A DNA stretch of 64,000 bases from Mycocentrospora acerina (taxonomy: Eukaryota > Ascomycota > Dothideomycetes > Pleosporales), in the NCBI GenBank assembly GCA_022701365.1, contig JAKUHH010000025.1, positions 124,001 to 188,000 of the forward strand, in the 5' to 3' direction. Positions 53,723 through 64,000 of this stretch are shown here, piece after piece. The notes beneath the pieces are model-generated. The model searched no databases, was not told the DNA's origin, and saw nothing but the letters and a program-made list of their open reading frames with translations. The position numbers and the translations under genes were made by a program. The stretch's first letter is position 1, and every line of letters starts with the position of its first letter.

Positions 53723-54874
53723 CTACAACTGGATATCATTATTCAGCAGCCTGACCTCCTCGCCAGGCTTGAAAGCCGGCAGCCCAATGTACGGACACCC
53801 ATCGCATCTGAAGGCGTCGCCGAGGGCGCAGTTGCCGCAGCTCCCGACCTTGCCCTGGACGGTGAAGTCGACCTCGTCGATGAGGTCGTCTGCGCCGAGC
53901 ATCATGCTGTTGAGGGCTTTGTCGGCTGTGCTGCGCTTGGCGGCGTCTTCGGCTTCGAGCTTCTCCTTCATGCCGCAGGTGCAGTCTTTGCAGGCGCGGC
54001 GGCGCTTGCCGGCTTTGGGGCGGCATTCGGCAGCTGTGAGGTGAAGAAGAGGTGGTTAGTTTTTGGGAGTGAAGGAGGGAGTGAAGGAGGAAGTGAAGGA
54101 GGAAGTGAAGGAGGAAGTGAAGGAGGAAGTGAAGGAGGGAGTGAGTGAAGGAGGGAGTGAAGAGAAGAGAGTAGGTTACTCACGCTGGATGACAGGTCGG
54201 GCCATGTCTTGCTCGGTGAGGAGGTCGTCCTCGTCAACAAGGTCGTCGTCATCGTAGTAGTCCTCACCGGTTATGATGTCGTCGAGGTCGTCGCTAAAGT
54301 CGACAAAGCCAACTCCAACTGGCTTGACTGGCTCGGGCTCTGGCGACTTGCGCTTGCCCCTCAGGTTCAGCTGGACTGAGCCGTCTGAATTTACAGTGTG
54401 TGTTCCGTTTGTACCATTCGTGCCGTTTGTGCCGTTTGTGCCATTCGCACCGTTCACGCCGTTTGTTGTCTTCTTCTTGCCAAACTTCAAGGGTATGGAC
54501 ACACTCTCCGCTTGCTCGGGCTTCGTCATGCCCTGTGGCCCGTCAACCAGCCCAGCCAAGATAGCCTCGGTCTTCTCCGAGCCCTGTAGCGCGCCATCCT
54601 GGCTCTTGAACACACCGCCGACGCGCAGAGCGCTCACGACTTTGTTCATGACATCTCTTGCGAGCAGTCGGTGGCTCTCGCGCGTTGTGCCATCGGCGTC
54701 GGTGAGGAGGAGCACGACGTCATACGTCGAAGATGGCAGGTTGACTAGGCCCGCTGCAATGCGATCCAGCATCTGCAGGTCGGTCGAGGTGCGGTCGTGA
54801 ATCTCCCAGACATTGTTGAGGACTTCGGGATGCGCCGAGATGGATGGAGGGGCAATTAGCAGTGTGCGCGACAT
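53723..54874 (-). CDS. DRE2: Fe-S cluster assembly protein Dre2 (anamorsin/CIAPIN1)
   Basis: Two exons, 54184..54874 and 53723..54033, 150-nt intron; 333 aa. The N-terminal half (MSRTLLIAPPSISAHPEVLN...) is the degenerate methyltransferase-like domain. After a linker with five NGT triplets and an acidic segment come the C-terminal Fe-S motifs: AECRPKAGKRRRACKDCTCG (CX2-type motif I) and CGNCALGDAFRCDGCPYIGL (motif II), ending LPAFKPGEEVRLLNNDIQL. Dre2 accepts electrons from Tah18 and feeds the cytosolic iron-sulfur assembly (CIA) machinery. The intron sits exactly before the first cysteine motif and consists mostly of a 12-nt tandem repeat. The start is the first ATG matching the family. Confidence 0.96.
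54060..54165. repeat. 12-nt minisatellite inside the DRE2 intron
   Basis: AGGAAGTGAAGG/AGGGAGTGAAGG units repeated about seven to eight times fill most of the 150-nt intron. Confidence 0.85.
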
Positions 54875-55930
54875 GGCGGGATGCAGCAGTGTGGCACGAG
54901 GGTCGCTTCGTTGCGCAATTAGAGGGCTGTCGTGGTGTCGCGGGAACAGCAGCAAGAGTGTCGTGAGGGTATCGTGAGAAGTCTGGCGGGTATCGGAGGT
55001 GCTGAGCAATCATCAACAATTTCTCAGCACGACAGCCCCTCGATGACACGCCACAGCGGGACGATATCGGCTGACGCTCATTCGCCGGGATTCAGCGGAG
55101 CCGCCCAGCGGAGAGGAGTCACGGTCAGGTGAGTTGGGACGCTGTGGCCGCCGCGTGTGGGTGGGGCAGGCTCTGTCGGCCCTGACATCTAGCGCAAAGT
55201 CAAAATCCGGGGTAGCACCGCAAACAGCACCAGTGCTGCACAGAGCCAGTTCCCCTCTCGGGCTGCATACGAGGGCTGAGCGGATGAGCCGAAGCGGGAG
55301 ATGGAGATGGCTGGGTTTGGGGGAACAGGAGCAGCAGAACGCGTCCAGATGCCATTGAACGAGTATGCACGACTGCTCCCTGCTCACACGACCTTTCGAG
55401 TACCCATGACGTAGCGTGTATATGTAGCTGCACGACCGAACGTGCTCATGGTGGAGGTGTGGAGGCGTGGAGAGTACGCGGCATTTAGCAAACTGCCTCT
55501 GAGGGCCTTGGTGTTACCGAGAAGCTTCTGGAGGCCGTTAATCACCCAGGGGTCCGGCCCAATTGCTCGCGGTGACATAAATGAAGCTTCCCCGCTCGAG
55601 ATATCATCCATCATCACCTCTTCTTACATCTTCTCGAGGCTCCATCACGCAATCACACACCCAGACGGACTGATCACTAACTGCTGCCACCAATCCTGCA
55701 TCAACTGCTTTCCTGCAAGGTACGGCTTTCCTTCCCCCGACGTTCATGGTGCTTCACCATCGGGTACGCCATTGTTGTGGGTCCATGCTTATCACGCGAC
55801 CTCTACTGACCAAGATCCGCAGTGCTGCTTAAGCTCCGAGCTCTCCGTCTCCAGCTACTTGAACTCGACATTGCCCACCTCTGACCTCCCATCATCTTGC
55901 CTGATCCCACTTTAACCATATCCATCAATC
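54875..55930. other. intergenic, divergent upstream region
   Basis: About 1 kb between the divergent DRE2 and Tma10/Stf2-like genes. Plus-strand frame 55442-55915 and minus-strand frame 55384-55617 are open but not supported; the 3' part is probably 5' UTR of the Tma10/Stf2-like gene. Confidence 0.4.
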
Positions 55931-56607
55931 AGTGAGTCTCACTTTCTACTTCACTTGCTTTGGCTTCCCTTCATGGTGAATTGAGGTTATCTTCATACAC
56001 GCGTCTGCTCAATGGCCCATCATAGTCATCTAACTTCAGTGTTTGTCGTCAACTTCGTGATACTGACTGCAGACAGTGACTCGTTCTCACAAGTTCACTG
56101 ACCGTGATCACGCCGGCATTGCTGATGGCACTGCCGAGCGTGAATCCAAGCTTCCCCGATACTTTGCCAAAACTGGCCATGCCGACACCGACCCACAAAA
56201 GACCAAGAAGGATGGCGGAGGAAAGGGTAACTGGTAAGTTGGCTCCTCATATCTCGTCCTTCCCGCTGTTCCCTCCAAGGCGGCTCGCCAGGAATTCACA
56301 TGCATCGACCTACGTCAGCTTACATTCTACTCATAACCTGTATTGTATCAGTTGCTAACAGAAATTGTTCAACAGGGGCCGTGAGGGTGACGAAGTCGAA
56401 GACATGCGTTACAACCTGACTAATGCTCGTCGTCGAAGCAACTCCTCCACTCTTCAGATGAAAGACTTCAAGACCAAGTTTGAGACCATTGAGCCCGAGC
56501 CTGTCTTTGAAGAAGAGATTCACGGTGCCTTTGGTGATGACTTGGAGAAGCAGAGCACTACCTCTACTGACAAGAGCGTCGAGGAGGAGGAAAACAATAA
56601 GTTGTAG
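55931..56607 (+). CDS. Tma10/Stf2-like small hydrophilic protein; start codon split by an intron
   Basis: The start codon is split: A at 55931, TG at 56077-56078, across a 145-nt intron (GTGAGT ... ACAG). Further exons 56077..56233 and 56376..56607 with a 142-nt intron; 129 aa. The product begins MTRSHKFTDRDHAGIADG, comparable to yeast Tma10/Stf2 (MTRTNKWT...), contains the hallmark GGGKGNWGREGDEVED, then YNLTNARRRSNSSTLQMKD and an acidic tail. Yeast Stf2/Tma10 are small, heat-stable hydrophilic proteins linked to ATP synthase inhibitor stabilisation, ribosome association and desiccation tolerance. Without the split-start model no ATG precedes the family-like N-terminus. The second intron splits the conserved Trp codon (TG|G). 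Confidence 0.8.
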
Positions 56608-57865
56608 GTAACCCGTGTTAACCCAAGGAATAACCAAGGGCATGGCAAATCGTCCTCGGTATGGCTGCTAGTTGACTGGCAGGTTGACTAGTGGGAAGCC
56701 AGTACTGGACTCCATGCGTTGGGTAGGAAAAGTTCGGCCTGATTTCGAATAAAAAATTCCACCGCATATAAGATGCTTTCCTTGGGCATCTTGTCGCCTA
56801 CGATCATGGCGGCTGTAGGTCGAGGTACACCATCAGCAACAGTCTTTTTATTATATTTACGAGTATCTGTCACGAGTATGAATAACGATAAAATCTTGTA
56901 TAATCATAAACCAATACTTCCACAAATGGAAAAACTTGTATATGTGTCATTTTCATGATCTGTGACCAAGTGTCTTTGGAAGCCTATTGCTACATGCAAG
57001 AATGAGGGTGAAGCTTAGGTATGCATCCTCCTGTGGTAGCCTTTGACAGTATGACTTTTGACATGACATCTATGATTCATGTGTATCAATAGTATGTTGA
57101 GACCTCCAGAAATGGTTACCCAACGCTGTGAGAGGGTTGAGGTCAATTGAACATGGAGAAAGAGAGTGTAGACAGACAAGCTGTGAGTATAGATTTTACC
57201 GGTAGTTGCCTAGCACAGTGTAGGCTTTGATTTCATATCTATAACTTAGATATATTGACAGTACAATAGGCTGGCTAGAAGTAGTTCTTATACGTTGCAA
57301 GAGGGTCAACGTTAATTGTACATGGAGATGGAGAGTGTAGCTTTGATGATAGATTTTACCTGTAGTAGCTCAGAACAGAGTGAGCCTTGATTCAACATCC
57401 GTAATTAAGATGTATCGACATTATAATACATTGTGTAGAAACAGTTCTTAAACGTTGAAAGAGGATTAAGGTCAATTGCGCATGTAGAAAGATAGTGTAG
57501 CTATGGTAATAGATTTTGCCTGAAGATTACAATCGAGTCCATTCTCTTAAATATGCGCATTCAAGCTTGTAGTATCTACCTGCTGTTTATCGTTGAACAT
57601 TGAGCAACTAAACAAACCCGTCGTTCGAAGCATGTCTTGAAGGCGAAGGTGAAGGTGAGACATGGACGTGACGTGGACGTGAACGCTAACTCCGGTAGTG
57701 ACGCTAGTAATCCCTGTGTCAATGGAAAACAATCGCATGCCTGCGTTACCACTGTCAACCTCGCGATCGCGCATCGAGGAGCCAAACCCACAAAACGGCG
57801 CGCTCCATCGCGTCTCGCCATCAACTGCACATCGACCTCACCTCGCCAAAAGCCCTGCCTCCATC
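56608..57865. other. intergenic with three tandem diverged copies
   Basis: 1.26 kb between the Tma10/Stf2-like gene and NUP133. A diverged tandem repeat of about 165 bp occupies 57110-57530. An alternative in-frame ATG for NUP133 occurs at 57722. Confidence 0.5.
57110..57530. repeat. three diverged tandem copies, unit about 160-170 bp
   Basis: Core blocks GGTCAATTGAACATGGAGA (from 57141), GTTAATTGTACATGGAGA (from 57311) and GTCAATTGCGCATGTAGA (from 57471) each precede a GTGTAG motif and a TAGATTTT block. Spacing is about 170 and 160 bp. Homology is imperfect, so the array is old. Confidence 0.75.
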
Positions 57866-60800
57866 ATGTTCTCGCCAGAAGCCTCGGTCCAGAGCGCGCG
57901 CAGCTCCCTGCGCAACCCCCGGCGACGACAGCGCAACTCGGACGGGCTGCAGCAACAGTCGCGACGCAAGCGTAGCAAGCTGTCGGACGAAAGCTTCCAT
58001 GTCGTGAATGACGCGCACCTCAAGGAAAATGGCAGCGCGATGATGAACGGCCATGCCGGCCACAGCAGCGTCGAGAACTCGCTGGTCCTGGTCGACATGC
58101 CCGTCCGCGAGAAGAAGACCGCACCAAAACGCGCACCCAAGGAGGACAACACACAGTTGCTGGTACGTTGAATCGGAAGCCCGTTACGTGTTGTTTGCTG
58201 CTAATGAGATGCCGTGTTTAGACAAGGAATGCAACCTACAGCGTCAGGAAGCTGCCTGGCTTCCCGACAGCTCTTATGCGCCCAAATAGTATGCCATCTC
58301 TCCAGGGCCAAACCGCGCGCCAGCTAACATTTCCCAACAGCCCCGTTTCATGCATCCGCCCTCGCATCCGCCAGCCTCGCGCTTGCCCTGACCACCGACC
58401 GCGCCTTCGTGTGGGACTACAGCGCTGCGGCTGGCGCTCCTAAAGTCGTCTCCCTGCCTCTGCCCTTTGGTCTGAGATCGTCGGATCCCCTCCCGCTAGG
58501 CGCGATTGTTCGAAATGGCCCTACAAACGACTTTGGCGTCGTCGCAGTTGCCTCTTCGACTGGCAGAATCACCTTCTGGGATAACATCGACAGCGCCGAG
58601 GCCAGGAATCAGTTTCCCCAGCGCAAGCAGGGAGTGGACGGCTCCGTGAAGCTCTACTCTGGCGAGACCATTACCGACTTGGTTGATATTGAGCATGCGG
58701 GCTACATTCTCGTCTTCAGCAGCGGGAGACTTGCACAGCTGACGCTGCGAGATTCACAGGGCCGACCGAACATCGCTACAAATATCCTCAGCTCTCCGAA
58801 TGGCTCTGGTAGCAGCTTCTTCAGCTTCAAGGGATTGCTGGGAGGCGCTATCCGAAAGAGCATCGCCTCGGTTAAGGCCCGTCAGTCCGAGTCCAAGGGT
58901 CAGATGGAGGTCGTCACAGCAACACGCAATGGGCTGTTCCAACTTTGGGATCTGAGTTGGTCGGGACAGCAGATCTTCAAGCAAGAGATCGACGTGCATG
59001 CTGAGATGCTGTCTGCGGTACAGGCGGATAGTGCCCCCGAAACCCGCAACCGTTATGATGTGACTGTGTTGGACTTTGCGATCAAGGATCAACAGCAGAA
59101 CTCGGGATCTGTCAGGATTTTGGTGCTTGCAGCCTTTTCTGGTCGGGAATCACTGGACTATGCCCTCCTGGAGGTGGATCTGTCGGGTACAGGTGGGACG
59201 GTCAGCAGGGCCATTCCAGTTCGCAACTTCCGTCAGAACGAACTGCCAAAGGAAGCCACAGGGACGCTCCTGCTTCCCCAACCTGGACATACAGCGTTTG
59301 TCCACTTCCCGGGGGCTGTATTCATCGCGTCCCTCGCTGAGCCGGTGGATGGACCCGAAGCACAACTCCTCGCTGATTCGGGGCGAACTGGCTTACCTTT
59401 CCAGGACACGATCTACTTCCGTGACGATGTTAACGTTGTCGTATCTGGCACTGCCTTGGAACCGGCGAGTCGAAAGACCAAGCAAGCCACCACCACGATC
59501 TTTGTACAGAATTACGGTATCATTCAGGTTAGCGCACAACCACCAACAACGGATCCTAGAGATCAAGAGAGATTGAGAGTCACTCCCAGAAGCAAACTAG
59601 AGCAGGCCACATTCTTCAGTCAAATTCCTGGAACTATACTGGACTTCTCCGTCAAGTCGCGCTTCTCTTTCTCCGAGGATGAAACTTCGCAGGCCGCGCT
59701 GGACATTAGCTCCGGAATTATCAGCTCTTCTTACGACCATTTGGAGACGGTCACCACATCTATGGACGACCAGTATCAGAAGCGAGCATCGGCCCTTCGC
59801 ACATTAATCTTAGAATTGCGATCTGAATACCCATCACTATCTTTCCAGACAAAGTGGCGTCTGTTGTGGCATGCTGAGAAGCTCACAGCAGCGCACAAAC
59901 TCTGGAACTGGTACCAGGACAAACTACAGGACCAGAAAGTTCATCCTGAAGCATACCCAGAGAAAATACTCATGAGCGACATTGTCAGGGCTTTGAACGA
60001 GCGCTATAAGACTAACATCCAGCCCGAACTTGGTGAGACGGATCCTATTCGACAATTCTTCCTAAAAGATGTCGACCATATCGGTGTACTCGTTCCCTGG
60101 GGTTGGTTCTATCTGCGAACTTTCTATATGAAGGAAGGCGCAAAGGAGCAGCCCTCGATCATGCAAAGGCTCAGCGAAGGATCTGACGTCATGTTGGTTA
60201 CTTTGGAGACGGCGTTTGAGTTCCGAGAAGCAAACCTTGTCTTGTATGGTCTTGAGTCAGATTCGTTGAACGACGGTGTTCTCAAGGCTGGACTTGGCTA
60301 TGATATACTTCCTCACTTCTGGACGTCATCGCACAACATTGTGAGTTCGATCCGAAGCCTTGTTGATGTCGGACGCAATCTGGCGATAGAGAAGTACGAG
60401 GAAGGCTCCCAGGAGGGTCTTGCTCAGAAGATTGGCAAGGACAACCCTCGACTCGTAAAGATAGGTTGTCAAACTCATATCGAACGCTTCCAATGGGCAC
60501 TTGAACAGAGCGACGAGAAGCAGAGAGAAATGGGACGAAGCCTGAGGGAAGAATGGAACGTAAAAGTACGACCACAACACATCCGAGGACTTATGGAGAT
60601 TGGCCTTGCAACGGACGGAATGAATCTTGCCGAGCGATACCGTGATATGCCTACTCTTGTCGACCTAATCTGGGATGAGTCAAACTGGCTTGAGGGAGAG
60701 AAAGCCAGCGGTCGCAGCAAGATGGAGCAAGCCGAGAGTACTGTCAAACTCAACAGGATCAAGGAGCGCATCAATCGATACTTCGATGTCTACGGAGATG

Positions 60801-62134
60801 AATGGGCTGAGGCGTACTACTCGAAATACATTCAGGAAAACCAGTCGGGACAAATCTTCCTCAAAGAATACCTCAACCAGCCAGCGCTCACGAAATACCT
60901 GCGAGCGGATCCATCTCGCGCCAGACTACAATGGATTAACGAAGTCTGCGGCGAGAAGAATTACGAAGCAGCCGCCGAGGCCTTGTACGACGCTGCAACG
61001 AAGCAAGAGACTAATGCATGGTGCAACCGTGTTGAACTCTCCTTGGCAAAGTTGTCCATGCTGGTCAAGAAGGAAACAAAAGCAGGTGTGCAGCCACAGC
61101 CAGAGAAAGACCGCAAGGACATGACGCGCCTCGAGAAGGCCCGCGACAGGCAGGTCACGACCACCGACCAGCAACTTGAGTACGCCAAAATCCAAGAGGC
61201 AGTTTATGAGCGCTTGGTTCCTACTATTGAAGGCGCTCTTGACGATGACTCCGCCGTAGACCTACTCATGGCGGAGTTCGGCCAAGGCCGGCTCAAGGAC
61301 CGTCCTGCACATCAAGCTATCCTCAAGGAAGGGTTCGAAAACATGATTCACCACAAGGTTATCGATGCTGCGTTGATGATTGACATTCTGACGCTCATGA
61401 CTTACGACGAGAGCGAGGAGCCGACGTCCCTTGTCCAGACAAATGAATTTGTACTTGCACTCAAGGTTCTGATTGTGAGCTGGTACACTATCCACCGCAC
61501 TACGCGCGATGGACTGGTGAAACTTGTCTGGAAACGCCTCTTGATCAAAGACAACTGGGCAGAAATCAACAACACGAAGGATGTGTCCGACGCCACGCTC
61601 AATGAATTCCTCACTCATACAGCGGCGGGTTGGACCTTCAAGGGTCTTTTGAAAATGATTGGTAGGATATATTCTCCTCTTGTCTTAATTGCGAACCAGT
61701 GCTAACTTTTGAATGTAGACGAAAAATCTATTGCCCGCGTCGTCTTTCCCCGTCCCGTCGTCGAACTTCTTGGCGCTGGGTGTACACACGGCGAACTATG
61801 CGTTCGATTCGGTGCTGAAGATCTCCGCGAGCCAATCATCAAGGACAACCTGCTCGACGACGATGTCTTGAGAGAGCATATTGAGAAAAACCGACTAGAG
61901 GAGTGGTTTGACGCTGCGACTCGGGCAGCCAAGAAGGACCTGGACCGAGAGAACTATCAGGCGCAAAAGGAGTTGATGCAGCAACATTCTGAGGTTGCTG
62001 AGGAGCATACCGCGGAGATGAATGGACACATCAAGGAGGATGCTGGGACGGGTGACGCATCGGAGGAGGCGTTTGAGGGTGACGTCGAGAGCGCAGCAGA
62101 AGGAGAGAGGGATACGGAGATGCACGATTCCTAG
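57866..62134 (+). CDS. NUP133: nucleoporin Nup133
   Basis: Four exons, 57866..58162, 58222..58288, 58341..61661 and 61719..62134; introns 52-59 nt; 1366 aa. The N-terminal unstructured part MFSPEASVQSARSSLRNPRR precedes a seven-bladed propeller-like region (TTDRAFVWDYSAA; GAIVRNGPTNDFGVVAVASS; GLFQLWDLSWSG). The C-terminal alpha-helical stack includes KWRLLWHAEKLTAAHKLWNW, and motifs such as LVPWGWFYLRTFYMKEG and ALTKYLRADPSRARLQWINE. The tail is Glu-rich. Nup133 is the outer tip of the Y-shaped (Nup107-160/Nup84) scaffold of the nuclear pore; its propeller can sense membrane curvature. The length agrees with other Pezizomycotina orthologues. ATG 57866 was chosen over the in-frame 57722 because family members begin MFSPEA. 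Confidence 0.93.
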
Positions 62135-62766
62135 GAACGAGAAATGGCGATTGGGTGGAACTGCATTGGTATGGCGTTTAGTACGAAGAACGTGACGTTC
62201 GATTTCTTCTTCTTCGTGTGTTTTAGTAGATTTGGCGCAGGTGTCCTCAAGGGCCTTTGATAGGCTGATTTTGTGTATATGGGTGTACAGAAGAAATGAC
62301 GGGCGATGCAGTGGTTTTCGAACCCCTAAGATACACGACCCTTTATTCATAAGTCTGTCCACATTGTTAACTCAAATGATTGCTAAGAGGAGAAATGTAA
62401 GGCATGTCACGTGTACACGCATTGACCCCGTGCTCAACTCTTGTTCAACCACAAGTTTTTCCTCTTCTCTGGCACTATCACATCTAAATCCGAATCTCGC
62501 CGTACTCTTCTCATTTCTCTCCGACCATGATACGATTTCCTGTGTACTCACCACCCAACTCGTCGCGCAGCGTATGAAAGCGTATCCAAACTTTGAACCT
62601 ACCATGTCACCAAATCCAGGCACTAGCAGCAATTCCGTTCAGCATCTGAATCGTCATCTTCATCAACAACAATAAAGTACCACTCTAACCACTACTGCGC
62701 TCCATCCAATCAACATTCCAACCCTCGAATCAACCCCGTGGAGAGTTGTACAAAGAAAGAAAAAAA
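62135..62766. other. intergenic, no gene seen
   Basis: 0.63 kb holding the NUP133 3' flank and the promoter of the resolvase gene. A-rich run (AAAGAAAGAAAAAAA) immediately before the start codon at 62767. Confidence 0.4.
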
Positions 62767-64000
62767 ATGCCTCTCAAAAAACGCCCCGTGACGACAAAAA
62801 TCCTGCGGGCACTCCTCACGCGCATTGGCTCCGCGTCCTCGGGCACGAAAGCTGTGTTGCAAGCGAGGTTTTTGCGGGATTTGCAGCTTTCGCGGGGGTT
62901 TGGTGGGAGGGGTGTGGGGGAAGATGGGGGGAAGAGGGAGAGGGGGCTGAGGATTGTGAGTGTGGATATGGGGATTAAGAATTTGGCGTTTTGCGTGGCG
63001 AAGGTGGGGTTTTTGGAGAAGGAGACGGGGGTGGGGAAATGGGATGCAGTTATGGAGATTGAAAGGTGGGAGAAGATTGATCTTTTGAGCGCGGGGAAAA
63101 CGTCAGAGACTCAGCAAACCCTGTTGTTGGAGGGGAAAGGAGGAGGAAATGAAGATGAAAATGGAAACCACGACACTGCCACGGAATTCGATGTATTACC
63201 ACAACCAGATGGAGAAGCAGAAGTAGAGGACCCCTTCTCCTCCTCTGCCCTCTCCCGCACTGCCTACGCACTTATAACTTCCATCCTCCTCCCTGCACGC
63301 CCAGACATTATCCTGATTGAAAAACAGCGCTGGCGCTCTGGCGGAGGCGCCGCAGTCTTGCAATGGACAGTCCGGGTCAACACACTCGAAGCCATGCTGT
63401 GGGCGGTGCTGACAAGCGTAAGGGAAGAGCGTCGGGGGCGAAGGAAAGAATCTTCCGTGGAGACATCTGATGAGGGCGAGGAGATGAACAAGGGCTTTGA
63501 AATCTGGGCCGTTGATCCCAAACGCGTGGGACAATTTTGGCTAGCCGGGCAGTCTGAACAGCTTGTTGGGGATCAGAAATCACCCTCCTCCCCCTCTTCC
63601 TCCTCCTCTTCTTCTTCTTCTTCTGCCTCCGAAAAAGCGCCCGTCGCGGCGAAAAAGCCATCGCGTACCAAAGCCGAGAAACGCGCCAAAATCTCCCTCT
63701 TGAGGAATTGGCTTACTTCTGATTCCCTTTCTACTAATACGTCTTCTTCTCCTTCTTCCCGATCAATGCCAGGGATATCCTTTCACGTTCATCCCCCCGC
63801 GCAACCCACGCTTGCTGCCCTGTGCGCCCCGGTGCAATTCCCTGGTGGACAGCGCATGTTGTCGAAGCGTGTGAATGATACGGAGCTGAAGAAGCTGGAT
63901 GATGTGACGGATTGCTTTTTGCAGGCTGCGGCGTGGGTGGCGTGGGAGGCGAATCGGAGGGGGATGGAGGGGGTTTGGGAGGTGAGAGGGAGAGGGGAGT
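62767..64000 (+). CDS. CCE1: mitochondrial Holliday junction resolvase Cce1/Ydc2 family, 3' end outside the window
   Basis: The frame is open from ATG 62767 to the window end (at least 411 aa), so the gene is partial. After MPLKKRPVTTKILRALLTRI a SAP-like segment (SASSGTKAVLQARFLRDLQL) is followed by the RNase H-fold strand RIVSVDMGIKNLAFC with the first catalytic Asp, then PDIILIEKQRWRSGGGAAVL with the second acid, QWTVRVNTLEAMLWAVL, and late KKLDDVTDCFLQAAAWVAWE with the Asp pair. These are the motifs of the Cce1/Ydc2 resolvases that cut four-way junctions in mitochondrial DNA. Between strands there are long disordered inserts with Ser runs (SSSSSSSSSS). The N-terminus is basic but not a textbook presequence. 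Confidence 0.88.
   Translation, partial: MPLKKRPVTTKILRALLTRIGSASSGTKAVLQARFLRDLQLSRGFGGRGVGEDGGKRERGLRIVSVDMGIKNLAFCVAKVGFLEKETGVGKWDAVMEIERWEKIDLLSAGKTSETQQTLLLEGKGGGNEDENGNHDTATEFDVLPQPDGEAEVEDPFSSSALSRTAYALITSILLPARPDIILIEKQRWRSGGGAAVLQWTVRVNTLEAMLWAVLTSVREERRGRRKESSVETSDEGEEMNKGFEIWAVDPKRVGQFWLAGQSEQLVGDQKSPSSPSSSSSSSSSSASEKAPVAAKKPSRTKAEKRAKISLLRNWLTSDSLSTNTSSSPSSRSMPGISFHVHPPAQPTLAALCAPVQFPGGQRMLSKRVNDTELKKLDDVTDCFLQAAAWVAWEANRRGMEGVWEVRGRGE

Noticed and set aside
55384..55617. Minus-strand frame ending MSTFGRAATYTRYVMGTRKV
   Set aside because: The short peptide looks protein-like and a GTGAGC donor follows, but no convincing next exon was found.

Overview
The window is nuclear DNA of a filamentous ascomycete, most likely a dothideomycete of the Pleosporales type (inference from protein character, not tested). 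The genes are compact and carry many 47-160 nt introns with GTRNGT donors, CTAAC/CTGAC branch points and YAG acceptors. The proteins are typically fungal: an Rpn4-like C2H2 factor, Vfa1, Yvh1, Ypq-type PQ-loop, Tma10/Stf2-like, Nup133 and Cce1. Two gene-poor, partly AT-rich stretches (about 3.0-8.7 kb and 10.8-16.5 kb) separate the dense gene blocks.

Layout. 0.1-3.0 kb: a small single-TM protein (5' end probably outside the window) and an eight-exon mitochondrial carrier. 3.0-8.7 kb: no credible gene. 8.7-10.8 kb: Rpn4-like zinc-finger factor (minus). 10.8-16.5 kb: no credible gene. 16.5-19.6 kb: two flavin-associated enzymes on the minus strand, with a possible small Cys-rich gene between them. 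20.2-23.8 kb: a low-complexity hypothetical protein divergent from a Fol3-type dihydrofolate synthase with a long disordered tail. 25.7-30.8 kb (all minus): DUF1857 protein, ribosomal protein eL31, and a Pirh2/RCHY1-type CHY-RING ubiquitin ligase. 32.0-34.3 kb: a second C2H2 protein (minus). 36.7-38.1 kb: Yvh1 phosphatase. 40.5-44.8 kb: Vfa1/TatD and complex I PSST/TRAPPC2L, two divergent pairs. 45.3-47.5 kb: Afg1-type ATPase. 47.75-47.9 kb: an interrupted tRNA-His gene. 48.4-50.9 kb: a secreted protein and a mucin-like membrane protein. 51.7-54.9 kb: PQ-loop transporter and Dre2, convergent. 55.9-62.1 kb: Tma10/Stf2-like protein and Nup133. 62.8 kb to the end: Cce1 Holliday-junction resolvase, cut by the window edge.

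Most genes are housekeeping and unrelated in function. Recurrent themes are mitochondria (carrier, complex I 20 kDa subunit, Afg1, Cce1), ribosome production (eL31, Yvh1), Fe-S assembly (Dre2) and its clients (PSST), and protein turnover (Rpn4-like, RCHY1-like).

The most unusual object is the tRNA-His(GTG) gene at 47754-47889. It carries a normal 14-nt tRNA intron after position 37. It also has a 51-nt insertion in the T-loop that looks like a spliceosomal intron (GTAAGT ... CTAAC ... TAG) and splits the internal B box. Removing both pieces restores a near-complete cloverleaf, and a T7 Pol III terminator follows.
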